Source: Gammaproteobacteria bacterium
GTDB taxonomy: Bacteria; Pseudomonadota; Gammaproteobacteria; Steroidobacterales; Foliamicaceae
NCBI GenBank assembly: GCA_028821145.1
Contig: JAPPHC010000042.1
Location: 28,057 to 92,056, forward strand
Direction: 5' to 3'
DNA: 64,000 bases
Shown here: piece after piece, positions 26,995 to 35,465 of the stretch
How the letters are laid out: each line of letters starts with the position of its first letter
Position numbering within the stretch: the stretch's first letter is position 1
Made by a program: the position numbers and the translations under genes
Notes under the pieces: generated by a model
Databases searched by the model: none
Seen by the model: only the letters and a program-made list of their open reading frames with translations
What the model was told of the DNA's origin: nothing

Positions 26995-28173
26995 ATGCTG
27001 CTGAACCGGGACCGCGCCGACGAGATCATGGATCGTGAGCAGGTCGAGGCGCTGGTCGTCTCGACCCCGATCAATACGTATTACATCAGCAGCTGGGCTA
27101 CCGATCCGAGCTGGGGCTTCGGCGATCTCGCGCTCGCAATCCTGCCGCGCGATCACAACAAGGAAGGCGCCGTTCTGACCATCGAGATTGACGCTGGTCA
27201 GCCGCAGCAGCGCGACGGCACGTGGATGCAGATTGTCCGTGGCTACGCGCGCAAACCGGGGACGGGTCCCGGCGGCATCCTGACCGACTTGCAGATCCGC
27301 AACGATCTGCCCCGGAACCACCAGGAAGCGGTGGCGTCTTACCTGACCGAACTGGGGCTCGAGCAGTCCCGCGTCGCGTTCGAGGACCGCGGCCTGGCCA
27401 TCGACGTCAAGGCCATTCTCGGCGAGGGGTTCAGCTTTGTCGGCGCAAGGGACCTGATGCGTGAAATCCGCATGGTCAAGACCGCCGAGGAACTCGCTCA
27501 CATACGCTCGGCATCCCGCAAGACCGAACTGGCCCTCCAGATCAGCGCGGAAGCGATTGCCGCCGGTGCGACTTGCGCCGAAGCCGAGCGTTGCTTCTGG
27601 TCGGCCGCGACGCTGGCCGGTGGCAGACCAGTATTCCTGCTCATCACGCCCTATCGGCCCGGTCACGGTATCCTCCCGAAGGATTCAGCGCTGGTGACCG
27701 ACGACATGGTCACGTTCGATGCGACCGCCGAATTCGCGCACTACACCAGCGACATCGGGCGCACCGCCATCATCGGAGAACCCAATGCCGAGCAGCTCCG
27801 GCGCTACAACGCGACCCGGCGGGGCTGGACGAATGCCCTGGATGAATTCCGCCCCGGCAGGATGTCGCTCGACGTGGAGCAAGCCGTCGCCCAGTCGATC
27901 CGCGATGCGGGAAACCCCGACTTCAAGGCCTGCGGGGTCCACTCGGTCGGCCTGGAGCATACCGACCATCCGCACCCGGGCGGCGGGATCCACGATTTCG
28001 AACTGGTCGACGGGATGGTGATCAGTTGCGACCTGCCCTGGTTCCAGCCTGAAATAGGCAAATTCCACTTCGAGGACCTGATCTACATGAAGGAGGGGGT
28101 GGTGGAAGTCGTGAACGGCGCCGACGGGCGCCTGTTCTCATGTGTCGGCGGCCGGACCTACCGCGTTGAATAG
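26995..28173 (+). CDS. M24 family (Xaa-Pro peptidase/creatinase fold) protein, copy 2
   Basis: 392 residues. An N-terminal creatinase domain (YYISSW near residue 27) precedes the pita-bread domain. That domain has VTFDATAEFAHYTSDIGRT (two Asp ligands), VHSVGLEHTDHPHPG (His) and FHFEDLIYM (final Glu). The fourth ligand block is MVISCDLPWF, with Asp in place of the usual Glu, as in the M24 protein at 7107. It is followed after 41 nt by a flavin monooxygenase, probably in one operon. Dipeptidase or C-N hydrolase activity is plausible; ectoine hydrolase and creatinase are also M24. Confidence 0.87.
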   Translation: MLLNRDRADEIMDREQVEALVVSTPINTYYISSWATDPSWGFGDLALAILPRDHNKEGAVLTIEIDAGQPQQRDGTWMQIVRGYARKPGTGPGGILTDLQIRNDLPRNHQEAVASYLTELGLEQSRVAFEDRGLAIDVKAILGEGFSFVGARDLMREIRMVKTAEELAHIRSASRKTELALQISAEAIAAGATCAEAERCFWSAATLAGGRPVFLLITPYRPGHGILPKDSALVTDDMVTFDATAEFAHYTSDIGRTAIIGEPNAEQLRRYNATRRGWTNALDEFRPGRMSLDVEQAVAQSIRDAGNPDFKACGVHSVGLEHTDHPHPGGGIHDFELVDGMVISCDLPWFQPEIGKFHFEDLIYMKEGVVEVVNGADGRLFSCVGGRTYRVE

Positions 28174-28214
28174 GCGTTTCTGTCCAGGAATCTGCCAAGG
28201 CTGAAGGAGACTGC

Positions 28215-29582
28215 ATGTCGGACCAACGGCAGATCATCCTGGCAGTATTCATTCACAACAGCGGCTCGCATCCCGGCGGCTGGCGCTATCCCAGGGGAGG
28301 TCCGCTTGATCAGCATGATTTCGGCAATTTCGCACGGCTCGCGCAAAAGGCCGAACGGGGGAAGCTGCATATCTATTTCTCGGGCGATTCGATGGGCTAC
28401 CCCAATATCAAGGGCAAGGAAGCTTTCGCGGCCACCGACTATGCCGGCAAGCTGGAGCCCAGCACGCTGCTTGGAGCGCTTGCGGCAGTAACCGAACATA
28501 TCGGCCTGGTGGCGACGATGTCCACCACCTTCAACGAACCCTATGCGGTCGCCCGCCGTTTCGCGTCTCTCGACCACATCTCGGGTGGCCGCGCGGGCTG
28601 GAACGTCGTCACGTCAACGAGTTCGATCGAGGCGCGAAACTTCGGTTTCGACAGGATCATGGACCATGACCGGCGCTATGAGCGCGCCGAGGAGTTCGTC
28701 GATGTCGTCTGCAGGTTGTGGGACAGTTGGGAAGACGACGCCATCATCCGGGATGCGAAAGCGGGGCAGTACTTTTCGCCCGACAAGGTCCATCAACTGG
28801 ACCATGAAGGAGAGTTCTTTCGAGTCGCCGGTCCATTGAATATCGGCCGGCCGCCCCAGGGCCACCCCGTCATCGTCCAGGCGGGCGGCTCACCGCCGGG
28901 GAGGGCGCTGGCAGCGAGGACCGCCGACCTGATATTCACCGCGCAGAACAACCTGGATGACGCGCGGGCCTTCTACGAGGACATGAAGAAGCGCGCCGCC
29001 GGTTTCGGCCGGGACCCCGCAAAGCTCAAGGTGATCCCCTCGGTCCAGTTCATCGTAGGGGGGACGGAACAGGATGCCAAACACAAACAGCAGGAACTGA
29101 TCGAGCTGATACCGGACGCGCTCGCCATACAGACGCTGCAATTGCAGATCGGCGCGGACCTGTCGCATTGCTCCCCGGAGGACCCCTTGCCCGAAATCGA
29201 GAAAACCGAGGGCGGGCAATGGGTCCAGGAACAGATCGTCAAGATGGCGCGCGAAGACAAACTCTCGATACGCGAGCTTGCGAGGCGTGTCGTCGTCTCC
29301 CGCGCGAGCCTGGTGCGGGCCGGATCGCCGGAGCAGATCGCGGATTTCTGCGAAGAGTGGTTTCGCGCCGGCGCCGCGGACGGCTTCTCGGTTACGCCCA
29401 ATTACCTGCCGGAAAACCTCGACGAATTCGTCGATGAAGTTGTGCCGATTCTGCAGGCGCGTGGGCTCTTCCGTACCGACTATGAAGGCGCCACGCTGCG
29501 CGAGAACCTCGGCCTCGAACGACCCGCCAACAGCTTTTCGCTGGACCCGTCTCTCGGCACGGAACCGAAAATCTGGTCTTGA
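28215..29582 (+). CDS. Flavin-dependent LLM-class monooxygenase, NtaA/SnaA/DszA type, copy 2
   Basis: 455 residues, ATG with GAAGGAGA just upstream. The conserved FMN-site blocks are STTFNEPYAVARRFASLD and ISGGRAGWNVVTSTSS. It aligns along its length with the gene at 24555, including the common C-terminal segment FVDEVVPILQARGLFR, so the two are paralogs. It likely oxidises a small organic substrate with FMNH2 supplied by an unlinked reductase. It follows the M24 gene and converges with the SDR at 29594. Confidence 0.9.
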   Translation: MSDQRQIILAVFIHNSGSHPGGWRYPRGGPLDQHDFGNFARLAQKAERGKLHIYFSGDSMGYPNIKGKEAFAATDYAGKLEPSTLLGALAAVTEHIGLVATMSTTFNEPYAVARRFASLDHISGGRAGWNVVTSTSSIEARNFGFDRIMDHDRRYERAEEFVDVVCRLWDSWEDDAIIRDAKAGQYFSPDKVHQLDHEGEFFRVAGPLNIGRPPQGHPVIVQAGGSPPGRALAARTADLIFTAQNNLDDARAFYEDMKKRAAGFGRDPAKLKVIPSVQFIVGGTEQDAKHKQQELIELIPDALAIQTLQLQIGADLSHCSPEDPLPEIEKTEGGQWVQEQIVKMAREDKLSIRELARRVVVSRASLVRAGSPEQIADFCEEWFRAGAADGFSVTPNYLPENLDEFVDEVVPILQARGLFRTDYEGATLRENLGLERPANSFSLDPSLGTEPKIWS

Positions 29583-29593
29583 GCGGCGCCGCA

Positions 29594-30517
29594 CTACATG
29601 ATCGACGGCTCGTCCACGTGCTCCTGCAGACAACCCCTGAAGGCCTCGTCCGGAGGCAGTTCCACGTCCCAGAAGCGCGCGATCACTCTTTCCCCGGTCA
29701 TACCGTTGGTTGCGTCCGTGCATAGCCATACCGCCGGCGGCACGATGATGTCACCGGGCAGCAGGCGGCCGCCGCTGCGCTGACCGACAACGCCGGGCAC
29801 CATCGCCGGCGTGATCAACTCGGTGTCCGACGGCCCGCCGGGCAACAGGATATTCACGTCGATGCCGGTGCCTTTCAGTTCGCCCGCCCAGCACCGGTGC
29901 GCCGTTTCGAGCGCCGCCTTCGAGGACCCGTAGACGGAATTTCCGGGCCGGACCATGTTGAGCAGGCTGGTGGAGATGGAAATGACCTTGCCGAATTTCC
30001 GCTTCAGCATGTGCGGCATCGCGGCCTGGGTCATGAAGAAGACGCCGAACAGGTTGGTTTCGACAATGGCTCGTAATTGCAGTTCCGTGACGTCGTAGAA
30101 CGGCGTGATCTTCGCAAGTCTGTCGCCAAATTCTCCGTATGACCGTCCGGCGTTGTTGATCAGAACGTCGATACGGCCGAATTCGCGAAGCGTTTCTTCC
30201 ACGGTGCGGGCGCAATCCTCGGGGCGGGTAACGTCACCGGCAACGGCAATGCACCGGCCGGCCCCTGCGATGCGCTGCGCTTTGCCCAGCGCGCTCGCCA
30301 GCGTGTCGCTGCTGCGCCCGGTCAGCGTCAATCGCGCGCCGGCGCGCAGCAGTTCCTTCGCCATGAACCAGCCGAAGCCCCGGCTGCCGCCGGTGACGAT
30401 GACGACGCGGTCCTTCAGCGACGGATGGTGCAAAGCCCTCAAGGCGCTCTCGGACCACGTTCCGGCCGACCCGACATCCGCCGGCTCGCTACTTCGATTC
30501 ATATTGTCATTGCTCAT
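29594..30517 (-). CDS. Short-chain dehydrogenase/reductase
   Basis: 307 residues. The Rossmann motif VIVTGGSRGFG (near residue 40), NNAGRSYG, an active-site Ser in the ISTSLLNM region and the YGSSK catalytic pair are all present. It reduces or oxidises a hydroxyl or keto group with NAD(P)H. The 35-residue N-terminal extension before the Rossmann fold is longer than usual; an internal ATG at 30502 is an alternative start. It diverges from the acyl-CoA dehydrogenase-fold gene at 30565 across 47 nt. Confidence 0.88.
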   Translation of the reverse strand: MSNDNMNRSSEPADVGSAGTWSESALRALHHPSLKDRVVIVTGGSRGFGWFMAKELLRAGARLTLTGRSSDTLASALGKAQRIAGAGRCIAVAGDVTRPEDCARTVEETLREFGRIDVLINNAGRSYGEFGDRLAKITPFYDVTELQLRAIVETNLFGVFFMTQAAMPHMLKRKFGKVISISTSLLNMVRPGNSVYGSSKAALETAHRCWAGELKGTGIDVNILLPGGPSDTELITPAMVPGVVGQRSGGRLLPGDIIVPPAVWLCTDATNGMTGERVIARFWDVELPPDEAFRGCLQEHVDEPSIM

Positions 30518-30564
30518 GGCGCTATTATTCCCCGTTCATTCTTGACTATCGTCAGGTTCCAAGG

Positions 30565-31818
30565 ATGCCCCAGAACAATGCTCCGGCGTCAACAGACTCC
30601 GCGATACCGACGCCGGCCGAGCTGGCAGCGGCCGCCGAATCGCTCGCTCCGCTCGTTCGCGCGAATGCCGTCCTGGCGGAGGAGTTGCGCGACCCGGTCC
30701 CCGAGGTGGTGGACGCGCTGAGAAAGGCGGGGCTGCACAAACTGTACAGACCGCGACGCTTTGGAGGCTACGGTCTTGACTGGGGACCTCATTTCACGGT
30801 GAGTGAGCGGCTCGCGCGCGAGTGTGGATCGACCGGCTGGCTGGTGTCGCTGGTCTTTTCCCACGTGATGTACCTGGGCCGGTTTCCGCTGGAAGCCCAG
30901 GAGGAGTTCTTTGCCAGCGCCGGCGACGACGCCGTGCTGGCGAGCGGCTCCGCGGGTGGAGGCGCCATCCGCCGCGACGGCTCCGACTGGCAGTTGAAGG
31001 GTCGTTGGGCATTCGTAAGTGGCGTGAACGTGGCAAGCGGCGTGATGGTCACCGCCCGCGAAGACTCCGGGGGGCCGATTTCCCACTTCGCGATACTGCT
31101 TCCGGGAGAGTATCAGGTCCTGGACACCTGGCATGTCGAGGGGCTTCGCGGTACCGGAAGCCATGACGTCGTGGTCGATCAGGTACTCGTGCCGGCACGG
31201 CGCGTGCTGACCATCGAAGAGTTTGCCAGCATGAATCCGCCGGGCGCCGCGATTGCGGAAAGTTACGTACACCGGGTTCGCACCTGGCCCTATCAGACAA
31301 GCTGGCTCGTAGGGCCGCTGCTCGGCACGGCGCGGGGAGCCTTGGAGTCCTATTGCGAGCAAACCCGAGGGCGTACGGGAAGGCTGTTCGGAGAATCGAT
31401 CGTGTCGCAGGTGCCGGTTCAGGTCCGCGTAGGCGAATCGTGCGCACGGCTCGACGCCGCGGAGTTGCTGTTTGAGGAAGTAATCAGGGTGCTTCATGCC
31501 GCGGGCGCGGCAGGCGAGGAAATCGCCGGCGAGCGTCTGCTGCGCCTGCGGCGGCTGATGACCTTCGGATCGCGGCTATGCACGTCCACGACCGACTCCC
31601 TGGCGGCCATGATGGGCGTCACGGGGCAAAAGGCGTCCAATCCCGTGCAGCGGCTGTACCGCGATTGCCGCGCCATATCCACGCATATCGAGCTCAACTG
31701 GGATCAGTCCATGGCGCCGACAGGCAAGGTTCGGCTGGGCGTGCCGACCGGAGACCCGCTGATCGACGGCGGCACGACCTCGGCCGACGCTTCGCCAGTC
31801 CTCGGCAAACAGATCTGA
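30565..31818 (+). CDS. Acyl-CoA dehydrogenase-fold flavoprotein (type 2, HsaA/monooxygenase-like)
   Basis: 417 residues. The order of domains is that of acyl-CoA dehydrogenases: helical N-terminus with KLYRPRRFGGYG, a middle beta domain with RWAFVSGVNVASG and VEGLRGTGSHDVVVDQVLVP, and a C-terminal helical bundle. The middle and C-terminal features match the flavin-dependent monooxygenase group (HsaA, HpaB-like, DszC-type) better than true dehydrogenases, since the usual catalytic Glu context is not apparent. Its stop overlaps the aldo/keto reductase start (TGATG). It is first in a four-gene operon ending at 34221. Confidence 0.82.
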   Translation: MPQNNAPASTDSAIPTPAELAAAAESLAPLVRANAVLAEELRDPVPEVVDALRKAGLHKLYRPRRFGGYGLDWGPHFTVSERLARECGSTGWLVSLVFSHVMYLGRFPLEAQEEFFASAGDDAVLASGSAGGGAIRRDGSDWQLKGRWAFVSGVNVASGVMVTAREDSGGPISHFAILLPGEYQVLDTWHVEGLRGTGSHDVVVDQVLVPARRVLTIEEFASMNPPGAAIAESYVHRVRTWPYQTSWLVGPLLGTARGALESYCEQTRGRTGRLFGESIVSQVPVQVRVGESCARLDAAELLFEEVIRVLHAAGAAGEEIAGERLLRLRRLMTFGSRLCTSTTDSLAAMMGVTGQKASNPVQRLYRDCRAISTHIELNWDQSMAPTGKVRLGVPTGDPLIDGGTTSADASPVLGKQI

Positions 31819-32810
31819 TGGTTTTCTCCCTGCCGCGCGTTGCGCTCGGCTGCATGGGTTTCGGGTCCAGCCGCTGGCGGCCTTGGGTACTCGACGAGCG
31901 GGAGTCCATGGAGATACTCGCCCGGGCGCTCGAGATCGGCATCACCTTTTTCGACACCGCCAACGTGTACTCCACCGGACGCAGCGAGCGGGTGCTTGGA
32001 CGCATGTTGCGCAAGGCCGCAGCGCGCGGGCGCGCCATGATCGCAACCAAGGTCTATTTCCCGGTTGGTGAAGGCGAAATGGGCCTTTCCGCCAGCAACG
32101 TGATTGCGTCATGCGAAGCCTCGCTGCGGCGGTTGGATGTCGAGACCATCGATCTGCTGCAGATACACCTCTACGACGAAGAAACCCCCGTGGAAGAAAC
32201 GATGGAAGCACTCGGCCAGCTTGTACGGGAAGGCAAGGTGCGCCACCTGGGGGCGAGCAATCTTCGCGCCTGGCAGCTGGCCAAGATGAACTTTACGGCG
32301 AGGGCCAACGGCTGGCCCGAGTTCGAGACCGTGCAGGCGCACTACAACCTGCTGTATCGCGAGGAAGAACGCGATCTCCTGCCGTTCTGCATGGATCAGG
32401 GCATCGCCGTCCTGCCCTGGAGTCCGCTCGCCCGCGGACGGCTGGCGCGCCCGCGCGCGCCCCTGTCTACGCCCCGGGCGAAGACGGACGATGTTGCAGA
32501 CCAGATGTATGGCGCGCCCCGCGACGAGGTGCTCGACGTGCTGGCGGAGGTGTCGGACGAATATGGGATCAAGCCAGCCTGCGCGGCCCTGGCCTGGCTG
32601 TGGACCCGGCCGGCCGTGACGACCCCGGTGGTCGGCGCGACCCGTCTCGAACACATCGAGGATGCGCTGGCCGCGGCAGAGATGTCGCTTCCCGACGCGC
32701 TGCTGAGCCGGCTGAATGAAGCCTACAGCACTCGTCCGTACATGGAGCTTCCGGAAACGGCCAGTAACCAGACCGTCCTGGAAACAATAGACTCATGCCA
32801 ATCGACGTAA
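31818..32810 (+). CDS. Aldo/keto reductase
   Basis: 330 residues from the ATG at 31818, which overlaps the previous stop; the upstream open frame lies inside that gene. The AKR tetrad is visible: Asp and Tyr in FFDTANVYSTGRSERVLG, Lys in IATKVYFP and His in LLQIHLYDEE. The C-terminus has the NADP-binding TTPVVGATRLEHI segment. It belongs to the general-stress/YajO-like AKR group. It probably reduces an aldehyde or ketone produced by the preceding flavoprotein or SDRs. Confidence 0.9.
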   Translation: MVFSLPRVALGCMGFGSSRWRPWVLDERESMEILARALEIGITFFDTANVYSTGRSERVLGRMLRKAAARGRAMIATKVYFPVGEGEMGLSASNVIASCEASLRRLDVETIDLLQIHLYDEETPVEETMEALGQLVREGKVRHLGASNLRAWQLAKMNFTARANGWPEFETVQAHYNLLYREEERDLLPFCMDQGIAVLPWSPLARGRLARPRAPLSTPRAKTDDVADQMYGAPRDEVLDVLAEVSDEYGIKPACAALAWLWTRPAVTTPVVGATRLEHIEDALAAAEMSLPDALLSRLNEAYSTRPYMELPETASNQTVLETIDSCQST

Positions 32811-32835
32811 TCCTCACTTCCATCAGGAGAAACAG

Positions 32836-33552
32836 ATGAGCAATACCTGGTTGATCACCGGCGCCAATCGCGGCATCGGCCTTGGCTACGCAACACAACT
32901 TCTCGCCATAGGAGAAAAAGTGATTGCCGGAGTCCGTGACCCGGACAATGCGGAATCGCTAATCGATTTGGGCAGGCAATACAAACCCTTACTCAACATC
33001 AGTCGACTGGACATGAACGACTGGGACTCCATCGATTCCTTTGCAGGGAATCTGGAAGAGGAGCGAGTCGATTATTTGATCAACAACGCCGGCTTGTATG
33101 GCGGCAGCTGGACCGAGGACTCTCACAGGCAGAGCATCGACAGCATGGACTACGAGCTTTGGGAAGAGATCATGCGCGTCAATGTGATCGCTCAGTTTCG
33201 ACTGACCCGGGCATTGGAAGCGTCCCTGATGCGGAGCGACAATGCGCTGGTGGTCATGATGTCGTCAGACATGGGGTCCATCGGCAACAATGACCATGGT
33301 CAGAGTTACGCGTACCGGACAAGCAAGGCCGCGCTGAACATGATCGCCAGGAGTCTTGCGGTGGACCTCAGGGAACGCGGGATTCGGGTCATTTCCATGG
33401 CGCCGGGCTGGACACAAACAGCATTGGGCGGTTGGACCGCCACGTGGAGCGTCGAAGACACCGTGGCGAAACAAATCAAGGTCGTCACGGCCCTGGGGCC
33501 GGAGGACACCGGCAGGTTCCTGAACCTGCATGGCGAGTCCGTGCCCTGGTGA
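32836..33552 (+). CDS. Short-chain dehydrogenase/reductase (C-factor-like)
   Basis: 238 residues with CAGGAGA upstream. The Rossmann motif ITGANRGIGLG is at the N-terminus, then LINNAGLYGG, MMSSDMGS (active-site Ser) and YRTSKAALN (Tyr-Lys pair). APGWTQTALGGW closes the active site. It resembles the CsgA/C-factor branch of SDRs with a short C-terminus. It is third in the operon, 25 nt after the aldo/keto reductase and 3 nt before the membrane protein. Confidence 0.9.
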   Translation: MSNTWLITGANRGIGLGYATQLLAIGEKVIAGVRDPDNAESLIDLGRQYKPLLNISRLDMNDWDSIDSFAGNLEEERVDYLINNAGLYGGSWTEDSHRQSIDSMDYELWEEIMRVNVIAQFRLTRALEASLMRSDNALVVMMSSDMGSIGNNDHGQSYAYRTSKAALNMIARSLAVDLRERGIRVISMAPGWTQTALGGWTATWSVEDTVAKQIKVVTALGPEDTGRFLNLHGESVPW

Positions 33553-33555
33553 CTT

Positions 33556-34221
33556 ATGCCGGTTGACGTACTCCTCGTTGTCCATATCGCCGTGCTCGGG
33601 TACTGGCTGGGGGCCGAGTTCGTCATCAACAGCGAATTCCGCTTTGTCTGCCGCGCGCCGTCCATGCCATTCGAGGAGCGCAAGCGCCTGATGGAGCACG
33701 TCATGGACGCGGACCAGCACGTTCGCTATGCACTCGTGCTCCAGGCCGGCCTGGGAACCGCCCTTTCGGCCCTGCTCGGCTATTTCCCCGGGGGCGCAAC
33801 AGTGGCGTGGGCAGCCGGCTTCGCAACACTGCTGTGGCTCGCGTTCGTCGAGATCGTCCACCGCCTGAGGCACCGCGCATCCGGAAGAAAACTGGCGTTG
33901 CTGGATCGCCTGATCCGATACGTGCTGCTGGCAGCGCTGGTGCCGGGCGGCCTCGCCGCGGTCTTCGGCGCATTGGCGCTTCAGAGCTGGCTGGCATGGA
34001 AGCTCGTTCTCTTCGGCGCCGTCATCGCCTGCGGTATCGGCATCCGCTACTACATCATCCAGTTCTTCGGCATCTGGCGACAAATCGAAGCGCAAGGCTC
34101 CAACCCGTCGCGCGAGCGCGCTATCCGCAAGAACTACGCCGCCGGCACCTCAATACTCGGCCTCCTCTGGCTCTGCATAGCCGCCATCACCGCCCTCTCC
34201 ATCCTCAAACCCGGCGCCTAA
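33556..34221 (+). CDS. Multi-pass membrane protein, family shared with 50507-51265
   Basis: 221 residues, mostly hydrophobic with about five to six membrane helices. It begins with a helix containing HIAVLGYWLGAEF, then a cytoplasmic segment with R-x-x-x-x-x-x-x-D-x-D (ERKRLMEHVMDADQHVR), and ends at GLLWLCIAAITALSILKPGA. The protein at 50507-51265 has the same plan: H-x-x-x-x-x-YWLG in helix 1, an RxxxxxxxD-type loop, and a last helix reaching FKPGA. I recognise no named family. The His/Trp/Gly helix could be heme or quinone linked; that is only a guess. Confidence 0.7.
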   Translation: MPVDVLLVVHIAVLGYWLGAEFVINSEFRFVCRAPSMPFEERKRLMEHVMDADQHVRYALVLQAGLGTALSALLGYFPGGATVAWAAGFATLLWLAFVEIVHRLRHRASGRKLALLDRLIRYVLLAALVPGGLAAVFGALALQSWLAWKLVLFGAVIACGIGIRYYIIQFFGIWRQIEAQGSNPSRERAIRKNYAAGTSILGLLWLCIAAITALSILKPGA

Positions 34222-34233
34222 GCAAAACTTAAA

Positions 34234-34329
34234 GCCTTTTCGCTTCTCCCCCTGTGGAGAGCGTTGGAGCCATGGATGGCGGAACCGACCCAGGATGGCG
34301 CCTCTCAACAGGGGGAGGAGAGAAAAGGC
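34234..34329. repeat. Long imperfect inverted repeat between convergent genes
   Basis: The arms at 34234-34255 (GCCTTTTCGCTTCTCCCCCTGT) and 34308-34329 are reverse complements of each other except at two or three positions. The loop of about 52 nt holds a smaller inverted repeat around TTGGAGCCATGG. It lies in the 128-nt gap between the membrane protein and the GTPase, whose 3' ends face each other. It could act as a bidirectional terminator or be a dispersed palindromic element; the arms contain T and A runs of four. No second copy was seen in the window. Confidence 0.6.
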
Positions 34330-34349
34330 GCGGGTTGGCACTACACAGG

Positions 34350-35393
34350 CTAGCGATGGTGCAGTTCGAGGATGTCGCCGTCGTGAATGAGGTGCTTCGG
34401 ACTCACCTGTTGCCCGTCATAGACCTTCTCCCCCCAGATCCGCGCAAACCGCAGGCTCCCCGCAATGTCCTTGTGCACCAGCGACGCCAGCTCGCTGACC
34501 GTGGCGCCATGCCGCAGGGTGAACGGCCGTCCCAGATCGGGCGGTTTGCCCGGCGTCTTGGTGTAGGCGCGCACGACGCCCAGGCCCCTGAACAGGAACT
34601 CGGGTATCGCATCCAGGTTCTCCCCGGTCTCGGCGGATACGGCAATCGCAGGAAAGCCAAGCTTCCCGCTTAGGGCGTCCAGCCGGTCCCGATAGTCGCC
34701 CAGGTCGGTCTTGTTGGCCACCAGCAGGGCAGGCAGGCGGATCCGGAACAGATCCTCGAAAGTCTCCTCCTTGCGCGTCCGGCGCTTCCTGCGGCGGCGC
34801 CTGCGCGGGTCCGGCAGTCCCGGCCACTCGGCAACGAAGGTAACGCGCTTCTCGGCCATCTTTTCGAGCACGACGTCGATCTCGGCGGCACAGTCCGACG
34901 AAGCGATATCCACGACCAGCAGCGCACCGTCGGCCGGCTGCAGGGCGGTCGCCAGCCAGGGCTGCGTGCGCTCGATCGCTACCGGGGGCAGGTCCACCAG
35001 TTGGAAATGGATGTCGTTATAGGGGGCCATCCCCGGTATCGGCGTCTCGGTGGTATGCGGCCAGGCGCCCACGGTGGACTGCGACCCCGTGAGCGCCGAA
35101 TGCAATTGCGACTTGCCGGCGTTGGGTGCGCCCAGCAGCGCCACCTGGGCCGCCCCCTCGCGGCGCACGGCGTGAGCAGGGCCGGAGCGCGCGCCACCCT
35201 TGCGCGGACGGGACAGTTCGGTGGTCAGCTGCTTGATCCGGGTCTTGATGTCCGCCTGGACGTGCTCGGTGCCCTTGTGCTTCGGGATGAGCCGCAGCAT
35301 CTCGCGCAGGCAGCGCAGGCGGTCTTGCGGTTCCCTGGCCTCGCGAAACGCCTGCTCGGCCTTCTTGTATTCCTGCGTGACGTTGGTGGGCAT
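34350..35393 (-). CDS. DRG/Obg-like GTPase with TGS domain
   Basis: 347 residues from the ATG at 35393; the open frame continues antisense to pyrB, which is an artefact. A helical N-terminus (1-65) is followed by the G domain: P-loop GAPNAGKS (88-95), G3 region LVDLPPVAI (D134, with Pro where Gly is usual), and G4 NKTD (227-230). A basic run of Arg and Lys at 197-208 interrupts the domain. The C-terminal TGS domain (about 276-347) ends GDILELHHR. This is the order found in DRG-type GTPases, which act on ribosomes; a bacterial role is less defined. It diverges from pyrB. Confidence 0.85.
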   Translation of the reverse strand: MPTNVTQEYKKAEQAFREAREPQDRLRCLREMLRLIPKHKGTEHVQADIKTRIKQLTTELSRPRKGGARSGPAHAVRREGAAQVALLGAPNAGKSQLHSALTGSQSTVGAWPHTTETPIPGMAPYNDIHFQLVDLPPVAIERTQPWLATALQPADGALLVVDIASSDCAAEIDVVLEKMAEKRVTFVAEWPGLPDPRRRRRRKRRTRKEETFEDLFRIRLPALLVANKTDLGDYRDRLDALSGKLGFPAIAVSAETGENLDAIPEFLFRGLGVVRAYTKTPGKPPDLGRPFTLRHGATVSELASLVHKDIAGSLRFARIWGEKVYDGQQVSPKHLIHDGDILELHHR

Positions 35394-35465
35394 GGCGGCG
35401 AAAAGTTTACCCTTCGCGGCGCATTGCGCGACACCAGAGCGCCATTCAACGATAATGGCGGCGGA

